The notes under the pieces are model-generated. The model did no database searches. It saw only the letters and a program-made list of their open reading frames with translations, and was not told where the DNA came from. This document shows, one piece after another, positions 49,187-59,494 of a stretch of 64,000 bases of DNA; the first letter of the stretch is position 1, and every line of letters starts with the position of its first letter. Origin of the DNA: Actinomucor elegans (Eukaryota > Mucoromycota > Mucoromycetes > Mucorales > Mucoraceae); contig JAMSLZ010000003.1 in the NCBI GenBank assembly GCA_026027325.1, forward strand, positions 3,534,001-3,598,000. Reading direction: 5' to 3'. A program made the translations under genes and the position numbers.

Positions 49187-50922
49187 TGCTCCCCCACTAG
49201 AGTCAGTGCACACTGAGTCGACATTAGTAAAGAATAACAAGAAGTTGTATCTACGTGTTATGTTGTTTTTTGTTCTCCAGTGATTCAATTTTACCAGGTT
49301 TATTTTTACTGTAGTATGATATCAACTGCTGAGATACAATTTCCAAGGCATAACTGCGTGACAGTATATTATTATATTTTTTTGTTTAGTTTTGTATATT
49401 GACCGGGCAAGTGAGAACTTAATGTTTCTTTCACTGTTGCGTGTCATTACTTCCTGCTTCTTTTACTACGTCTAGTCTGTGATATGGGATGATTTAAATC
49501 AGTTACCTCACCAGTTCGCATTCTCTTATTATTCGACACATTATCAGATTTTTGATCAGTAATTGTGTTCTTAGTTGGTGATTTGGTATGAGTTTTCTTT
49601 TGGTAAGTGTCTTTCAACCTTTCCTTTGCTAATCGCTTTGAATGTCTAACCTTTTCCCAATACTTTTCGATAGTGACAGGAGACGAAAATGCATCAACTG
49701 AGATCCAGTCATTTTCTCGTTCACCATAGCCTACCCATTTTACAAGATATAACCTTTGGCCATTTTCATCTTTATGGTCTCGTATCTCCTCGACTTCAAA
49801 CAGTTCTTCTTCTATAGCAGATTCGTCAATAGATACGACTTTGAGTTCTGAGGGTACATATTCACGATGTAATAGTTCATTCGACTCGTCCTTCAATACA
49901 TAGGTGCCAGCACGTGTCTTTCGAACTACAGTATATGGCCCATCATATAGAGGCGATAACGATGTTGGTCGACCACCTTGTAATTTGACCATTACAGGAG
50001 TGTCTATTGGGATATCAATAATGCGATGCTTCTTGTTGAAATCCTCATTGTACTTTTCGACGATCTTACGTGTTCTCTCTTCAACAGCAGGAAATACAAC
50101 GTCAGCCATGTAATCAGCTCTCTTTACCAGTTCTTTTACTGATACAGGATTCTTTTTGCCCTTCATTTTAGGATCATGATTTGTGCTCAAGTCTACTTGT
50201 CTAGCAAACATTAACGAAAATGGTGTACTAGCAGTGCGATCTCTTACTTTGATATTGCAGCATAATTGTACAAGTCCTAGCCTTTCGTCCCAGTTACTTG
50301 TATCATTACCACAAAGTTTCCGCAGTGTGTTTTTCACCATCTGCACGGATCTTTCAGCAGCACCATTGGATTGAGGATAATAAGGTGTAGAGAATCGGTG
50401 CTGGATGCCCAAGGTATTGGTTAATGTATGCATCAATCCGTTCCTGAATTCCCTTCCGTTATCGCTACCAATGATGTCAGGTAATCCATAGTCAGCAAAG
50501 ATATTAATCAAAGCTTTAGCTACGGTATCACTTTGTTTGTTGGGTATAGGTCTAGTGATAATATATTTGGTGCAAATATCGACAAGTACTAGCCCATATA
50601 TGTTACCAGCCTCAGTTACAGGAAGTGGTCCAAAGAGATCCATTGTTACATGACTGAATGGTTCGAATGCAACTATAGATTTTTGTGGATTGAAACCCTT
50701 CTTGGATACATTGTGAAGTGCACATTCTTTGCAGCGTGAAAGGATATCTTTACAGTCAGCGTAGATGGTATTCCAATGTAACCCCTGGTAAGTGTGGATG
50801 TGCTTTACTACACTCTCAATACCGAAATGTCCAAGTGCATGTGCATCGTGGATGATTTGATCTCTCTCGTGGGCTGGAGGACAAGCATACTCTGTTCCTT
50901 TAGATTTGAAGTCTTTACTATT

Positions 50923-51322
50923 GAGCTACATTACATACCATTAATAATTAATATATATTATAATTATTTTTATATTATTAAATTAAAATTATATAGTTTT
51001 CTTTATTTATCAAGTTGTAAGTTGCTAAAAAACTTACGACGTGCTTTTTAATCAATTTTAAAAGAAAAAAATTGTCGCACAACAGGGTTTCGATCTGGTG
51101 TGAAATATTATGAAAAAAAAAAGTTTAATTGTATTGAAAAGTAATATAAAAGTTTAATCTTTATAAGTTTTGCATAATTATTGCAATTTCTTATTTTTAC
51201 GTTAATTACCAAACTTTCAAAAATTACAATAAAAAAGTGTTAAACAAAAAAAAATATAATTACAAAAAACACTATTTAATTTAAAAACTAATTTTTATTT
51301 TTTTTTATTTTTAACGTTGCTC
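50923..51322 (-). repeat. Terminal direct repeat of E1, transposase 3' side
   Basis: 400 bp, near identical to 52957-53357 and 57723-58122. Very AT-rich. Contains a hairpin, GTTGTAAGTT then AACTTACGAC (about 51012-51038). The transposase stop codon abuts its inner edge (51323-51325). Confidence 0.9.
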
Positions 51323-52772
51323 TTAGACATTGATAGAATCCCAATAATTCTTTAGAATATCTTTTGTTTGAAAGTCACTTTCTTTAATCCAACTGTTTAC
51401 TTGTTTTTTATAATTTCTCCATTTTACCTCATATTCATATTCATTATTTATTTTTCTATGTTGTATTATATATTGTATCTCATATACATTTTTATCAGTA
51501 CTAGTATTATTATCATCATTATCAATTTGCATTTTATTTTTAGTTAAGCTGATTTTAAAATTATTATCAGATAAAAGTTTATTTAGAAGATCATCCTGTA
51601 AACTTTTCATATTCATTATATTTTCTTTTTTATATACCGCCTTTATTGATTTAGTTTCGATATTAAAATCCTTAATAGTATCAAAAAAATCAAAATCTTT
51701 TTCCATCCATAGTTTATAATAAGATTTTTCTTCTATATTATTTTTTTCTACAAAGTTTTTGATATTAAATAAAACTAATGCTAATTTAATCTGAATGTTA
51801 TATGTTTTTTCTTTTGTAATTCTTGCATTGGCTTTGTAGCTAAATCTTTTGAATATATTTGAAAATTTTGCAAAAAAAGTTTCAATGGTACTTCTATATG
51901 ATCCTAATTGTTTATTAAAATTTAATTCATCAACATCTAAATCAATATTTTTTTCTTTTTTTATTGGAAAACAAAAGTTATTTTCTGTAATATGTAATCC
52001 TACATTATTATATTTTTTAAAATTTCATCTAATACATTTTCATATAATCCATCATAGCATAAACAATCTGTCAGTTTAAAAAATTTCATTAAATTTATAT
52101 TATTAATAAACATATTATCGTCATTATTAAATTTACATGGTAATGATTCTGAAACATAGATGATATATCCTGCTGAATCTATAATAAATTGGGTGTTTAA
52201 TGCATTTTTCTTTAATTTATAAGAATATAAATCTTTTTTATTTAAATCAATATCTTCAATTACTATTCTATTATGTCTTCCATCTAAAAGTAATGTACAA
52301 TGTTCAAAATTTTTAGGATTGTATAATTTACTATATAATAATCTAGTAATGCTGTTGCTAAAACAATAAAACATCGTATTATTAACCCAATTTTCTAAAA
52401 AATCTATATTATCAATAAAAACAGATTTATAAATTCTATAAAAAGAATCATTCTCATCATAAATTTTCATATCATTAATGGAACAACCATCTACTAATAA
52501 TTTTAAAATCAAAATTCCTTTTTCTACATTATATACTGGTGATGGCATTTTAATTTTACTACAAATTTCTGTTAAAAATACAAATATAGGAATTGCACCT
52601 AATAGTTCATATAATTCTTTTTTATATTTTGAATGTTAATAAAATTTCCTATTTTACTTCTATGATATTGTTTTTCAATATTAGATTTATATGTATTATC
52701 TAAAAATTTCCAATAATTTGTTTTAATCTCTTCATATTCATTTTCTAATAGTTCCTCTATTTCAATTGTCAT
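51323..52772 (-). pseudogene. DDE transposase (PIF/Harbinger-like) fused to a C-terminal chromodomain, E1 copy
   Basis: About 480 residues if two single-base slips are ignored (near 52630 in an A run, and near 52015 in a T run; E2 has the uninterrupted form at the second). N-terminus MTIEIEELLENEYEEIK, then an HTH-like stretch (ILILKLLVDGCSINDM). Catalytic-type residues: Asp in LLLDGRHNRI (about 163), Asp in KFNNDDNMF (about 218, the GS-x-HDS-x-F position), and Glu in RSTIETFF (about 297, the R-x2-VE position); also CLCYDGLYE where Harbinger proteins have GDKGY. This order and spacing fit the DDE_Tnp_4 group. The C-terminus is a chromodomain (YEIQYIIQHRK, YEVKWRNYKK, SWIKESDF, LKNYWDSI), about residues 425-480. 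The frame breaks make this copy inactive unless they are assembly errors in homopolymers. Confidence 0.8.
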
Positions 52773-52956
52773 AAGATGTTCTTATTTTTATTTATATAAT
52801 AATTCAATTTTTTAGAAAAAAGTAATTGAGTTTGAATTAATGTTACAGAAATGATTATAATTATAATTATTTTAATATTAAACATTCAAACATTTGGCAA
52901 AAAATAAAATAAAAATTGATACTATGAATCAAAAACAAAGAGCAATTTTTATATAA

Positions 52957-53357
52957 GAGCTACATTACATACCATTAATAATTAATATATATATTATAAT
53001 TATTTTTATATTATTAAATTAAAATTATATAGTTTTCTTTATTTATCAAGTTGTAAGTTGCTAAAAAACTTACGACGTGCTTTTTAATCAATTTTAAAAG
53101 AAAAAAATTGTCGCACAACAGGGTTTCGATCTGGTGTGAAATATTATGAAAAAAAAAAGTTTAATTGTATTGAAAAGTAATATAAAAGTTTAATCTTTAT
53201 AAGTTTTGCATAATTATTGCAATTTCTTATTTTTACGTTAATTACCAAACTTTCAAAAATTACAATAAAAAAGTGTTAAACAAAAAAAAATATAATTACA
53301 AAAAACACTATTTAATTTAAAAACTAATTTTTATTTTTTTTTATTTTAACGTTGCTC
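52957..53357 (-). repeat. Terminal direct repeat of E1, transposase 5' side
   Basis: 401 bp, near identical to 50923-51322. It lies upstream of the transposase start (52772) and so probably holds the promoter. Differs from its partner by one or two bases in homopolymers. Confidence 0.9.
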
Positions 53358-54474
53358 ATTAAGCTTCACCGCGAGGATGTTCAAACGTTTATCTTTCGAG
53401 TAGATCTTCTTTTTATGAATAAATCTATCTTTGTCATTGTTAGATGAAGCTCTTCTTAGTAAGATGCATTTCTCTAATCGTTTAATATTGCGATCCTGCT
53501 CCCCCTCCAGCGTTTGATCTTCAATAATAGGAGGGTAAACGCGAGATAGTGCATCAGGTAGTTTATTGGCAATGCCTTTTAAGTGAACTACATTCAGATT
53601 GAATTGTCCAATAACATCCATATAAGATTGTAATGTACTGTTCAACGTGGTGGACGTGAACATGTAAGTAAGAGCCATATGATCAGTGAGCACCTCGATA
53701 GGTAATGGATGCCCCCATAGCAAAGGTCTAAATCTGATCAATCCGAATACAATTGCAGCAGTTTCGCGTCTATTGGTGGACCAATTGCGCTCAGCCGAAT
53801 TGAGAGACTTGCTAATGAAAGCAATGTGTACAGTTCTATTAAATTCATCTCTTTGAGTGAGTGCACAAGCTATCCCATATACAGATGCGTCTGTCTCCAG
53901 ATAAAATTTCTTGGATAGATCAGGCTGGTGAAGCACGGCATTAGACACAAGAATCTGTTTAATCCGATTGAATCGATCAGTATGTAAAGACGTCCATTTG
54001 GTTTGTACATCCTTATCATTACGTAGTTGATCTAAAGGTGCAGCTACTTTACTAAGCATAGGACAGTAATCCCTTAAATGAGAAATCACACCCATAATAC
54101 TTCGTACTTGTGCAGCGTTTTTAGGAATTGGCCATTTATCAATGTTTGAAAGTCGTCTGTGATCGATCTTTGTAATGCCAGGTCCAACAATAAAGCCCAA
54201 TAAATATAAAGCCGTTCGAAACCATGTGCATTTGTCGGGATTGATCTTCAAATTTACAGAAGTCAATCTTTCGAGCACTGTGTTTATCAATTTAATATGT
54301 TCTTCTATCGTTTCACTATAGAGTACACAATCATCTACATATGTTTCTACTCCTTCTAAGTCTCCCAAGAGGATGTTCATGACCCTGCAGTATTGGCTTG
54401 TAAGAAAGCTTAATCCGAAGGGCGCGTGGCACCATTTGTAGTTTATATGATTATAAGAGAATGATAATACTTCT

Positions 54475-54980
54475 TGTTGTAAAGGTGGTAGATAAAGATT
54501 TTGGAAGATAGAAATACTTTTAAAACTGTGGATAGTTTTTTATTAGAGATCAAGAATTGATTAACTGGTCAAAAGGTGATAAAACGCATCTCTTATATAC
54601 TTTTTCTCGGTCGGTACTTGATTCTAAATTCATATTACGATTTGCCAGGAACAAGGTTGGACTGCGTATAAAGAAGACCAGGGATAATAACCAAATGAGC
54701 GGACCAAGATTAGCGGCGAGGAGTGTCGGGATCAATATATCCAAAGGTAATAGTATTGAATGTAATATTTGGTGTGAGAGATAGTATTTATCAATTAGCG
54801 TCTACTTGCTCAGAGTGATATATAAATAAAGATATTTTAACATAATCAAATACAGTCATTTACATTCTGGTTCTTGGTAATAATGCTTTATACACTTCTG
54901 CAGCTATATATAAGGATATCTATACGATTTTCTATCTGTACAGTATTCTCTTATTAATATAATTATGAGCGTTTACAACA
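54475..54980 (-). repeat. 3' LTR, family A (506 bp)
   Basis: TGTTGTAAAGG to GCGTTTACAACA on the + strand. On the minus strand it is preceded by GGTGGAGGATAA (54981-54992), a polypurine tract, so it is the 3' LTR of the gypsy copy at 55164-57722. It cuts the RT of the neighbouring gypsy copy. Confidence 0.9.
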
Positions 54981-55163
54981 TTATCCTCCACCAGAATCAA
55001 ACAAACTTGTATTGATTCGGCAAGTGCGTCAGTTCCACCAAATAGTACATTCATGCGGCTGAGTTTTGATTAACACGCTCAGGTATACCTCCTTTTACGC
55101 ACCAATTCAGGGTCTTTTCTTGCATCGTGGCTTTTCTTGGTTCTTGTTTCATAACTTGCCTAC

Positions 55164-57722
55164 TTATTCTATCTTTCTTTTCTTGTTTGAACGTCTATTC
55201 AGTATTCTCTCTTCTCTACTCGTAGTGGCTGCAATATTTGCTCTTTTGTTTTTCGACATCTCGATCGCTACATTTGACATCTCATTCCCATTGCATTTAG
55301 GAATCTTGGAAATTCCAACTTTTTTGCGTCTGTTAGGTTCAGAGTTTTGAATTGACTGTTCGACTCTAGTTTGCTCTAAACGTCGTAATTCTCTTTGCTT
55401 ATTCCAGTACCGTTGAATGATAGTTGGATCGGTGAAATCACTTGCTTTTTGCCAAGTATTTTCTTTCTCAGAATAACCTTTCCACTTAATCAAGTATTCT
55501 CGATGACCTTCTTCACCTCGATGATCACGGATACCTTCGACTTCGTAGTATTCTTCTTCGATACTAGACTCATCCAGGGTAACTACTTTCAATTCCGACG
55601 GTACATAGTTTCGGGATAATAATTCATTCTGTTCATCCTTTAGTTCATACGATCCACCAGTATTTCTTCGAACAACAGTGTAAGGTCCCTCATAAATCGG
55701 AGCTAACTTACTAGATCGATTCTGTAATCTGATCATGACATGCGTTCCAACTGGAATGTCGACAAGAACACTCTTTTGATTGAACTTTTTGTTATATTCC
55801 TCATTTATCTTCTGAGTTCTTTCGAGGATGGCTGGGAATACGATCTTATCCATGTAATCTACGCGTTCTTCCAACTCTCGCATGGTCATAGACTCAATGG
55901 GTAGTTTGAACTTCTTCTCGTTCCCGTAGTCATCAGGTAAGTTGACTCTACGTGCAAACATCAAGGAGAAGGGAGAACTCATAGTTTTTGCTTTAATGTG
56001 TCGGTTCATGCAGAGCTGTATGATAGGAAGATAATACGCCCAACTATGACTGTCTGACTTCATCATTTTTCTTAACGTGTTAGTTGCGGTACGAACTGCA
56101 TTTTCCGCTGCTCCATTTGCTCGAGGATGATATGGCGTAGTGTATCTTCTATCAATTCCTAGGTTCTTCGAAATACTGTTCATCACAGCATTCTTGAACT
56201 CTAGACCATTATCAGACTGGCAAATACGTGGAACACCAAAATCACCATAGACTTTGACCAACTCTTTTGCAACAGTATCGGATTGTTTGTTCTTCAGAGG
56301 TCTGAGAATAACGAATTTCGAACAAATATCTGTTATAACCAACATGTAAACATATCCTTCTTCAGTTACGTCAAAAGGTCCAGCCAAGTCGATAGCAATA
56401 TGATCAAATGGTCGGTTGGCTACAACATTAGATAATGGGTGATAACCTCTCTTACTGATGTTGTGCTTTTGACATTCAACACACGAACTAACAATGTCTT
56501 TTGCTTCTGCGTAGATATTCGCCCAATGGAGACCTTGTGAATGTAAATCTCGCACAATTGCTTGCGATCCAAAGTGTCCAAATGCATGCGCTTCTTTCAA
56601 CAGAGCATCTCTCTCTTCTTCAGGAGGAGTCATATAGTCAGTCAGCTCATCTTTTCTTTCAACTAGTTTAGTCGCGAGTACGTTAATCGTTTTATCTCGG
56701 CTAAATCGCTTTTTTCTAATGATGGCTTTCTTTTTAGGGCTTCGTCTGATGATTTTGCTCGTAACACTATCCTCCACCAGTTTGTTTTCATCTTCTAAAG
56801 GTGAATACAAACGGCTCAGAATATCAGGCAATTTGTTCAATATACCGGGGATGTGCACTACATCAAAATCAAAATCCAGAAGAGTCTCGATCCATCCAAT
56901 TAACATGGGATTTGCGATCTTTTGCGTATGTAAGTATACTAGTGCCTTGTGATCTGTAAATACAGTGAACTTTTTGCCCCATATATACTTGCGAAACTTC
57001 AGTAATGCTAACACGACTGCATACAATTCTCTTTTAGTAGTGCTCCAACGGCGTTGTGAAGGTGACAAGGAGCTCGATACAAATCCTATGTAAAGATCTT
57101 GGCCGGCCTCATTCTTTTGAAACAACACTGCCGCGACACCATAAAGTGATGCGTCTGTAGCTACGTAAAACTGTTTTGACAAATCCGGATAATGCAGCAT
57201 CATCTTCGACTGCAAAATCTCTTTGATAGTTTCAAAGCTCTTAGTGTGACGATCGGTCCACAGCTCTTCCACATTCTCTGCATTCACTAAACTGGTGAGT
57301 GGTTCTGCTACTCTGGAAATCATCGGAACGAATTCTCTCAGGTAATTGACCAAACCCATAAATTGCTGGATGTGTTTCTTATTTTTATTTGGAAGTGGCC
57401 ACTTTGAAACATTGGTAAGTTTTGATTGATCCACACGAACTCCTGAAGCGTCCACTACAAATCCCAACATACGAACTGAATGTTGAAACCATGAACACTT
57501 GGATTCTTTCAGGATTAAATTTGCGGAATTTAATCTGTCAATCACAAACTTTACATCTTTTGCATGCTGTTCGATACTTTCACTGGCAACAATACAGTCA
57601 TCCACGAAGTTCTGAACGCAATCAATACCTTCAAACAAGGTTGCCATGACCTTTTGAAATTGCGAGGTTAGCATTTTCACTCCAAAGCACGCTTTTTGAA
57701 AGGAAAAGCCATTGCCATTATA
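55164..57722 (-). CDS. Ty3/gypsy chromovirus pol, 5' truncated by element E2
   Basis: About 850 residues open to the stop at 55164. In order: RT second half (KACFGVKMLTSQFQKVM, FVDDCIVAS), RNase H-like domain (FYVATDASLYGVAAVLF, then VFTDHKALVYL), integrase zinc finger (HAFGHFGSQA, SCVECQKHN), integrase core (DLAGPFD, ITDICSKFV, QSDNGLEF, Glu in NGAAENAVR), GPY/F module (LAPIYEGPYTVVRR) and chromodomain (YEVEGIRDHRGE, YLIKWKGYSEKENTW). The frame is broken only by E2 at 57723, where RT begins abruptly. Gag, protease and the RT fingers are missing from the window. Presence of all catalytic residues in the remaining part implies recent activity of the family. Confidence 0.93.
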   Translation of the reverse strand, partial: YNGNGFSFQKACFGVKMLTSQFQKVMATLFEGIDCVQNFVDDCIVASESIEQHAKDVKFVIDRLNSANLILKESKCSWFQHSVRMLGFVVDASGVRVDQSKLTNVSKWPLPNKNKKHIQQFMGLVNYLREFVPMISRVAEPLTSLVNAENVEELWTDRHTKSFETIKEILQSKMMLHYPDLSKQFYVATDASLYGVAAVLFQKNEAGQDLYIGFVSSSLSPSQRRWSTTKRELYAVVLALLKFRKYIWGKKFTVFTDHKALVYLHTQKIANPMLIGWIETLLDFDFDVVHIPGILNKLPDILSRLYSPLEDENKLVEDSVTSKIIRRSPKKKAIIRKKRFSRDKTINVLATKLVERKDELTDYMTPPEEERDALLKEAHAFGHFGSQAIVRDLHSQGLHWANIYAEAKDIVSSCVECQKHNISKRGYHPLSNVVANRPFDHIAIDLAGPFDVTEEGYVYMLVITDICSKFVILRPLKNKQSDTVAKELVKVYGDFGVPRICQSDNGLEFKNAVMNSISKNLGIDRRYTTPYHPRANGAAENAVRTATNTLRKMMKSDSHSWAYYLPIIQLCMNRHIKAKTMSSPFSLMFARRVNLPDDYGNEKKFKLPIESMTMRELEERVDYMDKIVFPAILERTQKINEEYNKKFNQKSVLVDIPVGTHVMIRLQNRSSKLAPIYEGPYTVVRRNTGGSYELKDEQNELLSRNYVPSELKVVTLDESSIEEEYYEVEGIRDHRGEEGHREYLIKWKGYSEKENTWQKASDFTDPTIIQRYWNKQRELRRLEQTRVEQSIQNSEPNRRKKVGISKIPKCNGNEMSNVAIEMSKNKRANIAATTSREERILNRRSNKKRKIE

Positions 57723-59185
57723 GAGCTACATTACATATCATTAATAATTAATATATATATTATAATTATTTTCATATTATTAAATTAAAATTATATAGCT
57801 TTCTTTATTTATCAAGTTGTAAGTTGCTAAAAAACTTACGGCGTGCTTTTTAATCAATTTTAAAAGAAAAAAATTGTCGCACAACAGGGTTTCGATCTGG
57901 TGTGAAATATTATGAAAAAAAAAAGTTTAATTGTATTGAAAAGTAATATAAAAGTTTAATCTTTATAAGTTTTGCATAATTATTGCAATTTCTTATTTTT
58001 ACGTTAATTACCAAACTTTCAAAAATTACAATAAAAAAGTGTTAAACAAAAAAAAATATAATTACAAAAAACACTATTTAATTTAAAAACTAATTTTTAT
58101 TTTTTTTATTTTTAACGTTGCTCTTAGACATTGATAGAATCCCAATAATTCTTTAGAATATCTTTTGTTTGAAAGTCACTTTCTTTAATCCAACTGTTTA
58201 CTTGTTTTTTATAATTTCTCCATTTTACCTCATATTCATATTCATTATTTATTTTTCTATGTTGTATTATATATTGTATCTCATATACATTTTTATCAGT
58301 ACTAGTATTATTATCATCATTATCAATTTGCATTTTATTTTTAGTTAAGCTGATTTTAAAATTATTATCAGATAAAAGTTTATTTAGAAGATCATCCTGT
58401 AAACTTTTCATATTCATTATATTTTCTTTTTTATATACCGCCTTTATTGATTTAGTTTCGATATTAAAATCCTTAATAGTATCAAAAAAATCAAAATCTT
58501 TTTCCATCCATAGTTTATAATAAGATTTTTCTTCTATATTATTATTTTCTACAAAGTTTTTGATATTAAATAAAACTAATGCTAATTTAATCTGAATGTT
58601 ATATGTTTTTTCTTTTGTAATTCTTGCATTGGCTTTGTAGCTAAATCTTTTGAATATATTTGAAAATTTTGCAAAAAAAGTTTCAATGGTACTTCTATAT
58701 GATCCTAATTGTTTATTAAAATTTAATTCATCAACATCTAAATCAATATTTTTTTCTTTTTTATTGGAAAACAAAAGTTATTTTCTGTAATATGTAATCC
58801 TACATTATTATATTTTTTTAAAATTTCATCTAATACATTTTCATACAATCCATCATAGCATAAACAATCTGTTAGTTTAAAAAATTTCATTAAATTTATA
58901 TTATTAATAAACATATTATCGTCATTATTAAATTTACACGGTAATGATTCTGAAACATAGATGATATATCCTGCTGAATCTATAATAAATTGGGTGTTTA
59001 ATGCATTTTTCTTTAATTTATAAGAATATAAATCTTTTTTATTTAAATCAATATCTTCAATTACTATTCTATTATGTCTTCCATCTAAAAGTAATGTACA
59101 ATGTTCAAAATTTTTAGGATTGTATAATTTACTATATAATAATCTAGTAATGCTGTTGCTAAAACAATAAAACATCGTATTATTA
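57723..59185 (-). mobile_element. Element E2: second copy of the chromodomain transposon, truncated
   Basis: Terminal repeat 57723-58122 followed by a transposase frame nearly identical to E1 (58123-59185). The copy ends at 59185 where element F begins, so the first 150 or so codons and the other terminal repeat are missing. The transposase has one slip near 58760 in a T run, a position that is intact in E1, while E2 is intact at the E1 slip near 52015. It is inserted in the RT of the gypsy copy at 55164-57722. Confidence 0.85.
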
Positions 59186-59418
59186 AGAGGGATATCTTTT
59201 TTTATATGAATTTAATATATATATTAGTAGAAAACATAAATATAATGTTGTTTTTTCATGCATAATGGAACAGTTGCCTTCTTGATAATGTTTATTATAC
59301 AGAATAATCATTTTAATTTATAAAAAAGGTTATAAAGATATAAAAACTATGGATATATTAAAAAGTTTAAATATATATAGAAAAGATAAAAATGATGTAA
59401 TGTCTGTATATATCCGTC
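59186..59418 (+). repeat. Left terminal direct repeat of F (233 bp)
   Basis: Starts AGAGGGATATC, ends TATATCCGTC. Matches 61197-61429 base for base by eye and is a divergent, inverted relative of the solo element at 62612-62845 (shared GCATAATGGAACAGTTGCC-like core). Confidence 0.88.
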
Positions 59419-59494
59419 TACTATAATAATAATAACAGATTATTACTAATTTTTTTCTCTAATATACAAAAATTGAATTTTCTAACTAATAAAA

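Larger units (their letters stand above)
50923..53357 (-). mobile_element. Element E1: chromodomain PIF/Harbinger-like transposon with long direct terminal repeats
   Basis: 2,435 bp, 400-bp direct repeats at both ends (50923-51322 and 52957-53357), one transposase gene between. Outer ends are GAGCTAC and GTTGCTC, a short imperfect inverted repeat that also bounds each single terminal repeat. A 3-bp ATT duplication flanks the element (50920-50922 and 53358-53360). Removing the element and one ATT rejoins the gypsy pol in frame, which fixes both ends. It lies between the RNase H and integrase parts of the host retrotransposon. Confidence 0.88.
49447..54474 (-). pseudogene. Ty3/gypsy chromovirus pol, split by element E1 and truncated
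   Basis: Two coding blocks, 54474-53358 and 50922-49447, are one frame apart from the 2.4-kb E1 insertion. The first has the RT palm end (APFGLSFLTSQ, then YVDDCVLYS), thumb, and RNase H-like part (FYLETDASVYGIACAL). The second has the integrase zinc finger (HALGHFGIES, CKDILSRCKECALHN), the core with LVDICTKYII, GSDNGREFRN and the final Glu in SNGAAERSVQ, then a chromodomain (FEVEEIRDHKD, YLVKWVGYGERENDW). The upstream RT, protease and gag are absent because the next element's LTR starts at 54475. Apart from E1 the frame is open through these blocks, so the copy is fairly young. Relation to the copy at 54981: same superfamily, clearly different sequence and LTR family. Confidence 0.9.

Noticed and set aside
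51100..51130. GGGTTTCGATCTGG in the E terminal repeats looks like a tRNA B box, which could make the repeats SINE-like.
   Set aside because: No matching A box at a proper distance, no tRNA-like fold, and the repeats have TIR-like ends and flank a transposase.
50923..53357. E1 as an ordinary LTR retrotransposon, because of its direct terminal repeats.
   Set aside because: Ends are not TG...CA, no primer-binding site or polypurine tract is visible, the only protein is a DDE transposase with chromodomain, and the duplication is 3 bp.
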